64,000 nucleotides of DNA from Closterium sp. NIES-65 (taxonomy: Eukaryota > Streptophyta > Zygnematophyceae > Desmidiales > Closteriaceae): assembly GCA_948144175.1 (NCBI GenBank), contig CANXME010002001.1, positions 207,001 through 271,000 on the forward strand, given 5' to 3'. The position numbers were made by a program, and so were the translations under genes. The notes below the pieces were generated by a model. That model saw only the letters and a list, made by a program, of their open reading frames with translations. It ran no database searches and was not told the origin of the DNA. Below, piece by piece: positions 31,218 to 43,494 of the stretch. How positions within the stretch are numbered: position 1 is the first letter of the stretch; each line of letters opens with the position of its first letter.

Positions 31218-34200
31218 CTAGTTCATACTCATTCCACTCATGCGCACACAACGCTAGTGAGGCTCATCTGCAAGCCTCTTGGTGAGGAAGTCTGCTGGCT
31301 GCTGGTGAGTCTTGATGTAGATCGGATTCACCGTCCCCCTCTTCACCTCCTTACGCAGCCAGTGCCACTTGATACGCATGTGCTTATTGAGCCCATGAAG
31401 CACAGCGTTCTTGGCCATTCCAAGAGCCCCCTCGCTATCACAAAACAGCGGCATAGCAACCTTCTGCTCCTGGCCAATCTCCTCTAACAACCTCCTCAGC
31501 CAAATCACCTCCTTCACCCCATGGAACATCGCCATTTACTCTGATTCCACAGAAGAGAGTGCTGTCTCTGTCTGCTTCTTTGACCTCCAGCTAACCGGTC
31601 CTCCCCCAACTACACAGATGTATCCTCCCACAGATGAGGAATCCTCCTTCTCAGAGGCCCACGTAGCATCGGTAAAGCAAGTGAGAAAGAGCTTGCCTTC
31701 TCCAAGCCTCTCCCCCTTCTCTTTCAGCACCTCAACCCCTTTCTGCTTCACCTGTGCAGATGCGGAGTATTGAACTCCAATGCTTGGGTGAGAGTTCAGA
31801 TACTTCACCACACGCTCGGCTGCATCCACCTGCTCCTCTGATGGATTCTGCACCACCCTAGCCAGCTGCCCAACCGAGAAAGAGATGTCAGGCCTCGTGT
31901 GAACAGCTGCATACAAGAGGCTGCCCACCAAGGACTGGAATTGCTGCTGCTCCTCAGCTTCAACCCCTTCATCCTCTGCAGCCTTTACAAGCTTGAATTC
32001 TGCAGGCAAGGAAGTTGCAACCTTGCGCTCATTCTCAATCCCATGCTTCTCCCCCAGCTCCTTGATGAACTTCTCCTGGTGCAGTTTCAACCACCTGTGA
32101 TCTGGATCCCTCTCTACGTGCATTCCGAGGTAGTATTTTACCTCTCCAAGGTTCTTGCACTTGAAGTTCTCCATCAGCTGCTGCTGCACTTTCTGGATCT
32201 CCTTCATGCTGCTGCTGAAGAGAAGAATGTCGTCCACGTAGACCAGAAACAACACCAGCTTGTCCCCCTCCCCCTTGAGAAAGAGGCTCTCATCACAGCT
32301 GCTGGTCCTGAATCCCATCTCCTCTAAAACAGCTGCCAGCTTCTGGTACCAGCAGCGTGGCGCCTGCTTCAAGCCGTAGATGGACTTTTTCAGCTTCCAC
32401 ACCCTGCCCGTACCATCCTCATACCCAGGCGGCTGCGTCATGAACACCTCCTCCTCTAAAATCCCGTTGAGGAATGCCGTTGATATGTCCATCTGGATAA
32501 TGAACTTCCCACCAACGGCTGCATCTGCCAACAAGACACGAAGGGTAGGAGGTTTGGCAGTGGGAGCAAAGATCTCATTGAAGTCCCGCTTCTCCTTCTG
32601 CATAAACCCCTTAGCCACCAACCTACTCTTGTAGATGGTGACTTGCCCCTTGTCGTCAGTCTTGATCCTTAGCACCCACTTGCATTGTACCGCTTTCTTT
32701 CCCTCAGGCAGCACCACTAGTTCCCAAGTCCCATTCTCCAGCAGGCTCTGGTACTCAGCATCCCTAGAAGCCAGCCATTTGTCCCTATCTGGTCCAGCTA
32801 ATGCCTCCTCCATGCTAGCTGGTTCCTCTGGTGCAGGGGCAAGAAAACAGTACGCAGGCTCATCCTCCTCATCCGGGTCATAGCCATGCGGTAGAATCAG
32901 CAATGCCTCCTCGGTCCCAAGCTGCTGCTCCGCTACATCAGCTCCTGCAGTCAGCTTCTTAGTAGCCATACGGGTACGTCCTGGCATGGAGACGGGTGTC
33001 TCCCATCCCTTCATAACGACACCCTTCGGCTTCTTAGTTTTCCCCTGCTGCTGCTCTCCCTTCTCAGATCCAGCAGCTCCACTAGTGCTAGTCTCCACAT
33101 AATTTTCTCCACTAGCAGGTGCCTTCTGTACCTTCTTTCCATCACCACCCTCTGCAGCTGCCTCTTCTCCCTCCTCCCACACACTAGGAGTCAGGTCCAG
33201 CTGCATGGTGATCTGCTCCATCTGCTGGGACACCCTGGCCTCCGGCTGTTTCTCCCAGCTCCCATACATCATGCCCTCAAAAAACTTCACATCCCTGCTG
33301 TCAAACAACACACCATTGGAAGGCTCCCACAGCAGCCATCCCTTGCTCTCAACAGCCAGCCCCAAATGCACACACCAGATTGCACTCGCCCCCAACTTAC
33401 TGCGGTAGGTCTTGGGGACGTGGGCGACTGCCATGCAACCGAACACCCTCAGCATGTCCACCGGCGGCTTCCTCCCAAGCCACCTCTCCAACGGCACCCA
33501 CGAGTCATCCCCAACCTTTGTGAGTACCCTGTTCCCAGCGACGGTAGCGTGCCGAACAGCATGGGGCCACATCAAGTTGCCCAGCCCAGATTCTATGAGC
33601 AGCGCCCTAGCTGTCTCCAGAATTGTCCGGTTCGCCCGTTCTGCTACACCGTTGGACTGTGGGGTGTAAGCCGTGGTCAGCTCCCTCTGGATGCCCTGCT
33701 TCTTGAGCCAGGCCGTCATCTCAGCTCCAAGGAACTCACCACCCCGATCTGTCCTAATCCGCTTCACCACACACTCCGCTTGCTTCTCCACAAACGGCAG
33801 CCAATCGTCCCGAATCGTGGAGGCGGCGTGATCTTTCTGCTTCAGCGGATACGCCCACATTAGCCTGCTCCAGTCATCCACTATCGTTAGGAAGTACCGC
33901 TCCCCCTTGTGCCCTTGCACCGGCAGCGGCCCCACCAAGTCCATGTGGACGAGCTCCAACAGCTTTTTGCTCCTGCCAGCCATACTATGGAAGGGGAAAC
34001 GGATGAACTTTAAAAGGAGGCAAATTTCACAGTTATCATCGGGTGGTTGTCCGTTCAGCTTCAAGCCCTTAACGGCTCCATCCTTCTCCAGCTGCTTCAG
34101 CAAAGGCATTGCCACATGCCCCAAACGTCGGTGTGCAGTTGCCCAATCCGTCTCCCCAGATCTGGCCGACACTTTCACACCAACCCCTCCAACGGCGTTG

Positions 34201-35437
34201 CACTCCCCCTGGGATGCAGACCCCTCTCCAGCCTGCCCCCCACCGTGCCACGCCAGCGCCGGCAGCTGCCACATAGATCTGTACACGTCCTTGCTCTCGT
34301 GCAGATCCCAAAGCACCCGATTGCCCAGCTTCCCCTTATAAGTGCGAGCCCTTTCCGTGTTGGTGTTCACCCCAGCCTTGCCAAGCTTACGGAGGGAGAT
34401 AAGGTTGGCCTTCAGGTCGGGGACGAGGAGAACGTCGTGCAGCACCACCGGCTTGCCATCCGCTCCCTTAAACGCAGCTCGTCCCGCACCAGCCACCTTC
34501 AACATGTGTCTAGAGGCAGAGCACACGTCGTTAATCGGTGCAGCGCGTACGTTGTCCAGCAGGTCCTTGCGCGGCGTCATTGTCCAAGCAGCGCCTGTGT
34601 CCAACACCCAATAGTCCAGGGGGTGCAGCTCTGCTCCAGCCTTAGCAGATGCGTCTCCTTGCTCCCCCTTGTCTTCCACATGGAAGAATTGGCCCGCGGT
34701 GCGCTCCTTCTTCTTCTCCGCACCGCCGTTGCCCTTCGGGTTGTTGTCGGACGAATCAGCGACCATGTTGGCGCCGTTTTTCTGGTTCCTCCGCGCGCCG
34801 CCATCCTGGTGACGATTCTGGGGGGTCCATCCATCGGGTTTCTTATAGCACAAAAACCACGGGTGCCCTTCCTTCTCACAATAGCAGCAACTCCCTTTCA
34901 TTTTGCCACCAGCACCCCCGACTTGCCCCGACGTCCAGATTTCACACCGCGACCCCAACCGGTACCTCCTTGTTGGTCGTTGGAGTCGTCGTCCTTCTTT
35001 GCACCGCGTCCAGCACCACCAAAGACACGTCCTTTGCCACGTCGGCTCCCTTGCATCCCGTAGCCGCTGCTGCCATCGTCTCCACCCCTCAGTTGGCGGC
35101 GACGGAACTCCTCCTCCAGAATCTGCGACATCAAGTAGTAGCCAGCCGAGGCGCGCTCGTCCCAATCTTCCTGAAGGGCGGGGTCACTCGGTCTAGGCTC
35201 CTCTCCAATCATTAGTTTCAGCAAACCGATCTGACGGAAATAAAGTTGCATTTTCCAGGCCCAATTATCATAGCCCTCACCATTGAACTTCTCGACGGTG
35301 AAGTTTTTCAGCACCTCCTTGATCAGCGAGCCCTGGCTTGTTCGCGCTCCCCTTGGCGCAGAAACACCAGAATCTTGGCTGCCGCTACGATCTTGAGCTG
35401 ACGATTCACCAGCTACCGCCGAGGTGTTGCCCGCCAT
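31218..35437 (-). pseudogene. M1B Gag-Pol, defective
   Basis: It carries the same 357-bp Gag deletion (near 35120), the same two-base insertion (about 34914–34918) and the same RNase H stop (31536–31538) as M1A. An additional Trp-to-stop change (31254–31256) would remove the last dozen residues. Over 4308 bp the two copies differ at roughly 25 positions by eye (about 0.6%). The PR–IN–RT part is otherwise open. It is the duplicate, or the template, of M1A. Confidence 0.93.
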
Positions 35438-35468
35438 AGCTACCTATAACGAGGATCACTATAACGCA

Positions 35469-35480
35469 GCACTGATACCA
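35469..35480 (-). promoter_or_regulatory. M1B primer-binding site
   Basis: TGGTATCAGTGC on the minus strand, identical to M1A. Confidence 0.85.
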
Positions 35481-35483
35481 GCT

Positions 35484-36577
35484 TGTTGGTATAAGGGCCT
35501 AATAAACTCAAGCTATTAAGACTTTATCAAACTTAAAACCTCTCCTCGGGGTCACCTCCAAGGGTCCTTGGGTGCCTGGTATAAGACCAGCCCCTATCCT
35601 CGGGTCCGAGTTTGTAGAGAGAGGAATCAAGAGGGACTTAGTCAAAACAGCAAGAGTACCTTGAACATCGCGCAGCGTATCGTGCAGACCGTCGATCGGA
35701 TAAAGCTGAGAATTTCCTATTCCGAAGCTCTCTCCAAGAGCTTTAAAATGAACCAAGTTGCCTCGCGAAAAGTTCTGCCATTACGAAGTTATGGCTCGGA
35801 CAGCGTTTGCCTAGCGTTGGAGTGCTAGCGTATTAGCGTTGACTCGGGTAGCATTCCGCCGTCGCACCGCGTAGAAACGAAATTCCAGGAAGGGAGGAAT
35901 TCGCTTGAATCAAATTGACTATATTCAGGTACAAACAGAGAAGGAATAAATAGTTATAGCTAGCAAGGACCTTGGGAATGAACCTGGGAACAACCAGGGA
36001 TCATCCCAAATAATTCCAAGCAACAGAACCAACCTGGCTGGACAAAACAACAGGTGGTAGGTTGGTAAACAACCTCTGGTTCTGTTTTTCCAACCTGGGA
36101 AAACAACAACCAGATTCAGGTCCTAAAAACAGAACCTGTTTCGTCTTTGCCCAACCAGCCAAAAGCTGGTTCCGCTGGTTTCCCCTGGCCCTGTAGCATG
36201 CAGATACAGACAAACAACATCCAACCTTCACCTAAATTGTACCCCTATAGTGCCTGCCCTGCTACACTATAGTCAACCAAGCAAAACAGTACAATTTTGA
36301 GTTGGATAGAACTGAATCTGCACAATCAATTCAACCGAACCGCAAAGCTTCCATCTTGGGTTCCTTTGCGAGCTCGTCCTTTCTGCTTGTACTGTTCATA
36401 GCGCGTACAATGTTGTGCCAAAGCGCATAATGCGCGAGTACCTGCAAATGCTTCAAGCGAAAATTGCGAAAGCAAACAAACACACCGAACATTCCATTCA
36501 CGCCCAAATGCATTCGCACACGCATACTCATACAAACAGACGGCAGGATGTCGTGCAATATGAATTTGCACCCAACA
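35484..36577 (-). repeat. M1 array right LTR (5' LTR of M1B)
   Basis: Complete 1094-bp LTR ending CACCCAACA, followed by target duplication GAGGA (36578–36582). Outer-LTR variants shared with 17936–19020 identify these two as the original pair of the insertion. Confidence 0.95.
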
Positions 36578-36723
36578 GAGGAGCCATAGGAGCACCAGCA
36601 GAGACAAGAACTGTCGCGGCAGACGTCGGAGGAGGAGGAGCAGTTGCGACTGCGACTGCGCGACCTGCCCAACTCAGCACCAGCACGCTTGGTTCGTGGT
36701 CCCCTACCGTCCCCTCCTGTTCC
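36578..36723 (+). pseudogene. Family-3 Pol fragment between the two arrays
   Basis: 36578–36582 is the right GAGGA copy. The following Gln/Glu-rich frame (EHQQRQE, then EEEEQLRLRLRD, then a Pro-rich PLPSPPV end) continues the tract interrupted at 17935. The family-3 element stops at 36723, where the M3 LTR begins; its RT, RNase H and 3' LTR are not found elsewhere in the window. Confidence 0.8.
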
Positions 36724-37815
36724 TGTTGGTGTAAGGGCCTAATAAACTCAAGCTATTAAGACTTTATCAAACTTGAAACCTCTCCTCTGGGTCACCTCCA
36801 AGGGTCCTTGGGTGCCTGGTACAAGACCAGCCCCTATCCTCGGGTCCGAGTTTGTAGAGAGAGGGATCAAGAGGGACTTAGTCAAAACAGCAAGAGTACC
36901 TTGAACGTCGCGCAGCGTATCGTGCAGACCGTCGATTGGATTTAGCTGAGAATTTACTATATCGAAGCTCGCTCCAAGAGCTTTAAAATAAGCCAAGTTG
37001 CTCGCGAAAAGTTCTGCCATTACAAAGTTATGGCTCGGACAGCGTTTGCCTAGTGTTGGAGTGCTAGCGTACTAGCGTTGACTCAGGTAGCATTCCGCCG
37101 TCGCACCGCGTATAAACGAAATTCCAGGAAGTGAGGAATTCGCTTGAATCAAATTGACTATATTCAGGTAGAAACAGAGAAAGAATAAATAGTTCTAGCT
37201 AGCAAGGACCTTGGGAATGAACCTGGGAACAACCAGGGATCATCCCAAATAATTCCAAGCAACAGAACCAACCTGGCTGGACAAAACAGTATGTGGTAGG
37301 TTGGTAAACAACCTCTGGTTCTGTTTTTCCAACCTGGGAAAACAACAACCAGGTTCAGGTCCTAAAAACAGAACCTGTTTCGTCTTTGCCCAACCAGCCA
37401 AAAGCTGGTTCCGCTGGTTTCCCCTGGCCCTGTAGCATGCAGATACTGACAAACAACATCCAACCTTCACCTAAATTGTACCCCTATAGTGCCTGCCCTG
37501 CTACACTATAGTCAACCAAGCAAAACAGTACAATTTCGAGTTGGATAGAACTGAATCTGCACAATCAATTCAACCGAACCGCAAAGCTTCCATCTTGGGT
37601 TCCTTTGCGAGCTCGTCCTTTCTGCTTGTACTGTTCATAGCGCGTACAATGTTATGCCGAAGCGCACATTGTGCGAGTACCTGCAAATGCTTCAAGCGAA
37701 AATTGCGAAAGCAAACAAACACACAAACATACCATTCACACGCAAATGCATTCGCACACTCATACTCGTACAAACAGACCACAGGATGTCGTGCAATGTG
37801 AATTTGCACCCAACA
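36724..37815 (-). repeat. M3 3' LTR
   Basis: 1092 bp, starting TGTTGGTGTAAGG and ending CACCCAACA. It resembles the central part of the M1 middle LTR more than it resembles the LTR at the other end of M3. Confidence 0.94.
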
Positions 37816-37829
37816 CACTCCCCCTCAGC
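37816..37829 (-). promoter_or_regulatory. M3 polypurine tract
   Basis: Complement of the family polypurine tract, adjacent to the 3' LTR. Confidence 0.85.
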
Positions 37830-37857
37830 CTGCCGGCTGCATCCCCATCATTCCATA

Positions 37858-40800
37858 CTAGTTCATGCTCATTCCACTCATGCGCACACAACGCCAATGA
37901 GACTCATCCGCAAGCCTGTTGGTGAGGAAGTCTGCTGGCTGCTGGTGAGTCTTGATGTAGATCGGATTCACCGTCCCCCTCTTCACCTCCTTACGCAGCC
38001 AGTGCCACTTGATACGCATGTGCTTATTCAGCCCATGAAGCACAGCGTTCCTGGCCATCCCAAGAGCTCCCTTGCTATCACAAAACAGCGGCGTAGCAAC
38101 CTTTTGCTCCTGGCCAATCTCCTCCAACAGCCTCCTCAGCCAAATCACCTCCTTCACCCCATGGAACATCGCCATGTACTCTGATTCCACGGAAGAGAGT
38201 GCTGTCTCCGTCTGCTTCTTTGACCTCCAACTAACCGGTCCTCCCCCAACTACGCAGATGTGTCCTCCCACAGATGAGGAATCCTCCTTCTCAGAGGCCC
38301 ACGTAGCATCAGTAAAGCAAGTGAGAAAAAGCTTGCCTTCTCCAAGCCTCTCCCCCTTCTCTTTCAGCACCTCAACCCCTTTCTGCTTCACCTGTGCAGA
38401 TGCGGAGTATTGAACTCCAATGCTTGGGTGAGAGTTCAGATACTTCACCACACGCTCAGCTGCATCCACCTGCTCCTCTGATGGATTCTGCACTACCCTA
38501 GCCAGCTGCCAAACCGAGAAAGAGATGTCGGGTCTCGTGTGAACTGCTGCATACAAGAGGCTGCCCACCAAGGACTGAAATTGCTGCTGCTCCTCGGCTT
38601 CAACCCCTTCATCCTCTGTAGCTTTCACAAGCTTGAATTCTGCTGGCAGGGGAGTTGCAACCTTGCGCTCATTCTCAATTCCGTACTTCTCCCCAAGCTC
38701 CTTGATGAACTTCTCCTGGTGCAGCTTCAACCACCTGTGATCCAGATCCCTCTCCACGTGCATCCCGAGGTAGTACTTTACCTCCCCAAGGTTCTTGCAC
38801 TTGAAGTTCTCCATCAGCTGCTGCTGCACCTTCTGGATCTCCTTCATGCTGCTGCTAAAGAGAAGAATGTCGTCCACATAGACCAGAAACAGCACCAGCT
38901 TCTCCCCCTCCCCCTTGAGAAAGAGGCTCTCATCACAGCTGCTGGTCCTGAATCCCATCTCCTCTAAAACAGCTGCCAACTTCTGGTACCAGCAGCGTGG
39001 CGCCTGCTTCAAGCCGTAGATGGACTTTTTCAGCTTGCACATCCTGCCCGTACCATCCTCATACCCAGGTGGCTGCATCATGAACACCTCCTCCTCTAAA
39101 ATCCCGTTGAGAAATGCCGTTGATATGTCCATCTGGATAATGAACTTTCCACTAACGGCTGCATCTGCCAACAAGACACGAAGGGTAGGGGGTTTGGCAG
39201 TGGGAGCAAAGATCTTATTGAAGTCCCGCTTCTCCTTCTGCATAAACCCCTTAGCCACCAACCTACTCTTGTAGATGGTGACCTGCCCCTTGTCGTCAGT
39301 CTTGATCCTTAGCACCCACTTGCATTGTACCGCTTTCTTTCCCTCAGGCAGCACCACTAGTTCCCAAGTCCCATTCTCCAGCAAGCTCTGGTACTCAGCA
39401 TCCCTGGAAGCTGGCCATTTGTCCCTATCTGGTCCAGCTAATGCCTCCTCCATGCTAGCTGGTTCCTCTGGTGCAGGGGCAAGAAAACAGTACGCAGGTT
39501 GATCCTCCTCATCCGGGTCATAGCCATGCAGTAGAATCAGCAATGCCTCCTCGGTCCCAAGCTGCTGCTCCGCTACATCAGCTCCTGCAGTCAGCTTCTT
39601 AGTAGCCATACGGGTACGTCCTGGCCTGGAGACGGGTGTCTCCCATCCCTTCATAATAACACCCTTCGGCTTCTTAGTTTTCTCCTGCTGCTGCTCTCCT
39701 CCCTCGGATCCAGCAGCTCCACTAGTGCTACCGCTAATCTCCACACCATCACCTCCACCAGCAGGTGCCTCCTGCACCTTCTCTTTATCACCACCCTCTG
39801 CAGCTGCCTCCTCTCCCTCCTCCCACACACTAGGAGTCAGGTCCAGCTGCATGGTGATCTGCTCCATCTGCTGGGACACCCTAGCCTCCGGCTGTTTCTC
39901 CCAGCTCCCATACATCATGCCCTCAACAAACTTCACATCCCTGATGTCAAACAACACACCTTTGGAAGGCTCCCACAGCAGCCATCCCTTGCTTTCAGCT
40001 GCCAGCCCCAAATGCACACACCAGATTGCACTCGCCCCCAACTTACTGCGGTAGGTCTTGGGAACGTGGGCGACTGCCATGCAACCGAACACCTTCAGCA
40101 TGTCCACCGGCGGCTTCCTCCCAAGCCACCTCTCCAACGGCACCCACGAGTCATCCCCAACCTTTGTGAGTACCCTGTTCCTAGCGACGGTAGCGTGCCG
40201 AACAGCATGGGGCCACATGGAGTTGCCCAGCCCAGATTCTATGAGCAGCGCCCTAGCTGTCTCCAGAATTGTCCGGTTCGCCCGTTCTGCTACACCGTTA
40301 GACTGTGGGGTGTAAGCCGTGGTCAGCTCCCTCTGGATGCCCTGCTTCTTGAGCCAGGCCGTCATCTCAGCTCCAAGGAACTCACCACCCCGATCTGTCC
40401 TAATCCGCTTCACCACACACTCCGCTTGCTTCTCCACGAATGGCAGCCAATCTTCCCGTATCGTAGAGGCGGCATGGTCCTTCTGCTTCAGCGGATATGC
40501 CCACATAAGCCTGCTCCAATCATCCACTATGGTCAGAAAGTACCGCTCCCCCTTGTGTCCCTGAACCGGCAGCGGCCCCACCAAGTCCATGTGGACCAGC
40601 TCCAACGGCTTTTTGCTCCTGCCAGCCACACTATGGAAGGGGAAACAGGTAAACTTTGAGAGCAAACAGATTTCACAGTTATCATTGGGTGGTTGTCCGT
40701 TCAGCTTCAAGCCCTTAACGGCTCCATCCTTCTCCAGCTGCTTCAGCAAAGGCATTGCCACATGCCCCAAGCGTCGGTGTGCAGTTGCCCAATCTGTCTC

Positions 40801-43448
40801 CCCAGATCTGGCCGACACTTTCACACCAACCCCTCCAACGGCGTTGCACTCCCCCTGGGATGCAGACCCCTCTCTAGCCTGCCCCCCACCATGCCACGCC
40901 AACGCCGGCAGCTGCCACATGGATCTGTACACGTCCTTGCTCTCGTGCAGATCCCAAAGCACCCGATTGCCCAGCTTCCCCTTGTAAGTGCGTGCCCCAT
41001 CCGTGCTAGTGCTCACCCCAGCCTTGCCAAGCTTACGGAGGGAGATGAGGTTGGCCTTGAGTTCAGGAACAAGGAGAACGTCGTGCAGCACCACCGGCTT
41101 GCCATCCGCTCCCTTAAACGCAGCTCGTCCCGCACCAGCCACCTTCAGCGCGTGTCCAGAGGCGGAGCACACCTCGTGAGTACCCTGTTCTTAGCGACGG
41201 TAGCGTGCCGAACAGCATGGGGCCACATCAAGTTGCCCAGCCCAGATTCTATGAGCAGCGCCCTAGCTGTCTCCAGAATTGTCCGGTTCGCCCGTTCTGC
41301 TACACCGTTGGACTGTGGGGTGTAAGCCGTGGTCAGCTCCCTCTGGATGCCCTGCTTCTTGAGCCAGGCCGTCATCTCAGCTCCAAGGAACTCACCACCC
41401 CGATCTGTCCTAATCCGCTTCACCACACACTCCGCTTGCTTCTCCACGAACGGCAGCCAATCGTCCCGAATCGTGGAGGCGGCGTGATCTTTCTGCTTCA
41501 GCGGATACGCCCACATTAGTCTGCTCCAGTCATCCACTATGGTTAGGAAGTACCGCTCCCCCTTGTGCCCTTGCACCGGCAGCGGCCCCACCAAGTCCAT
41601 GTGGACCAGCTCCAACGGCTTTTTGCTCCTGCCAGCCACACTATGGAAGGGGAAACGGGTGAACTTTGAAAGGAGGCAAATTTCACAGTTATCATCGGGT
41701 GGTTGTCCGTTCAGCTTTAAGCCCTTAACGGCTCCATCCTTCTCCAGCTGCTTCAGCAAAGGCATTGCCACATGCCCCAAACGTCGGTGTGCAGTTGCCC
41801 AATCTGTCTCCCCAGATCTGGCCGACACTTTCACACCAACCCCTCCAACGGCGTTGCACTCCCCCTGGGATGCAGACCCCTCTCCAGCCTGCCCCCCACC
41901 GTGCCACGCCAGCGCCGGCAGCTGCCACATAGATCTGTACACGTCCTTGCTCTCGTGCAGATCCCAAAGCACCCGATTGCCCAGCTTCCCCTTATAAGTG
42001 CGAGCCCCATCCGTGTTGGTGTTCACCCCAGCCTTGCCAAGCTTACGGAGGGAGATGAGGTGGGCCTTCAGGTCGGGGACGAGGAGAACGTCGTGCAGCA
42101 CCACCGGCTTGCCATCCGCTCCCTTAAATGCAGCTCGTCCCGCACCACCCACCTTCAACATGTGTCCAGAGGCAGAGCACACCTCATTAATCGGTGCAGC
42201 GCGTACGTCGTCCAGCAGGTCCTTGCGCGGCGTCATTGTCCAAGCAGCGCCTGTGTCCAACACCCAATAGTCCAGGGGGTGCAGCTCTGCTCCAGCCTTA
42301 GCAGATGCGTCTCCTTGCTCCCCCTTGTCTCCCATATGGAAGAATTGGCCCGCGGTGCGCTCCTTCTTCTTCTCCGCACCGCCGTTGCCCTTCGGGTTGT
42401 TGTCGGACGAATCAGCGACCATGTTGGCGCCGTTTTTCTGGTTCCTCCGCGCGCCGCCATCCTGGTGACGATTCTGGGGGGTCCATCCATCGGGTTTCTT
42501 ATAGCACAAAAACCAGGGGTGCCCTTCCTTCTCACAATAACAGCAACTCCCTTTCATTTTGCCACTAGCACCCGACTTGCCCCCACGTCCAGATTTCGCA
42601 CCGCGACCCCAACCGGTACCTCCTTGTTGGTCGTTGGAGTCGTCGTCTTTCTTTGCACCGCGTCCAGCACCACCGAAGCCACGTCCTTTGCCACGTCGGC
42701 TCCCTTGCATCCCGTAGCCGCTGCTGCCGTCGTCTCCACCCCTCAGTTGGCGGCGACGGAAGTCCTCCTCCAGAGTCTTCGTCCGCACCCACTCGAGCGT
42801 CCACAAGCTCTGGTTCTGCGGCAGGCTCAATCCGCTCGTAAATTGAAGCCACGATTCCGGCAGCAGTGAGAACATCTTCAAGCACTTTGTTTGCTCTGGG
42901 TAGGTGATTCCCGCGGTCGCCAACTTCGCGTAGAGGTCGCGCAATTTGTCCAGGACAGGTTGCACCGGCTCTCCCTCGCTCAGGCGCAACGCGGACAGCT
43001 CCCTCTCCAGCATCAATGTTGCAACAACGGAGGTCGGGGCGTGCAGCTCCTTCAACACCGTCCACGCCTTCGGACCGCACTCAACCTCCGGCAGCAGGTG
43101 CATGACGTGGTGACGCTGGTTCAGCTCCAAACTCTGCGACATCAAGTAGTAGCCAGCCGAGGCGCGCTCGTCCCAATCTTCCTGAAGGGCGGGGTCACTC
43201 GGTCTAGGCTCCTCCCCAATCATTAGTTTCAGCAATCCGATTTGACGGAAATAAAGTTGCATTTTCCAGGCCCAATCATCATAGCCCTCACCATTGAACT
43301 TCTCGACGGTGAAGTTTTTCAGCACCTCCTTGATCAGCGAGCCCTGGCTTGTTCGCGCTCCCCTTGGCGCAGAAACACCAGAATCATGGCTGCCGCTACG
43401 ATCTTGGGCTGAAGATTCACCAGCTACCGCCGAGGTGTTGCCCGCCAT
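37858..43448 (-). pseudogene. M3 Gag-Pol, chimeric with out-of-frame 1010-bp duplication
   Basis: From ATG (43446–43448) the frame runs through Gag with CCHC knuckle, PR with DTG and the IN core to NRVLT (about residue 758 of the P2 numbering). It then jumps at about 41171–41178 back to the protease VCSASGH segment (P2 residue about 423). The second pass runs through PR, IN, RT and RNase H to 37858 without a stop but in a different frame, because 1010 is not a multiple of three. The 767-aa product would lack RT and RNase H. The two passes over the duplicated segment differ at roughly 4% of positions, far more than neighbouring parts. Confidence 0.93.
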
Positions 43449-43479
43449 AGCTACCTATATCGAGGATCACTATAACGCA

Positions 43480-43491
43480 GCTCTGATACCA
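43480..43491 (-). promoter_or_regulatory. M3 primer-binding site
   Basis: TGGTATCAGAGC on the minus strand, next to the LTR at 43495. Confidence 0.9.
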
Positions 43492-43494
43492 GCT

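Larger units (their letters stand above)
17936..36577 (-). mobile_element. Tandem family-1 array M1: LTR–intA–LTR–intB–LTR, with P2 nested
   Basis: Read on the minus strand, three LTRs (35484–36577, 30082–31175, 17936–19020) alternate with two internal regions of exactly 4308 bp each (31176–35483 and 25774–30081). One target duplication, GAGGA (17931–17935 and 36578–36582), brackets the whole array, and family-3 sequence continues on both sides. The two internals share the same three lesions, so one is a copy of the other made after insertion, most simply by unequal recombination between LTRs. Plus-strand element P2 was later inserted at the 3' LTR/internal boundary. Confidence 0.92.
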
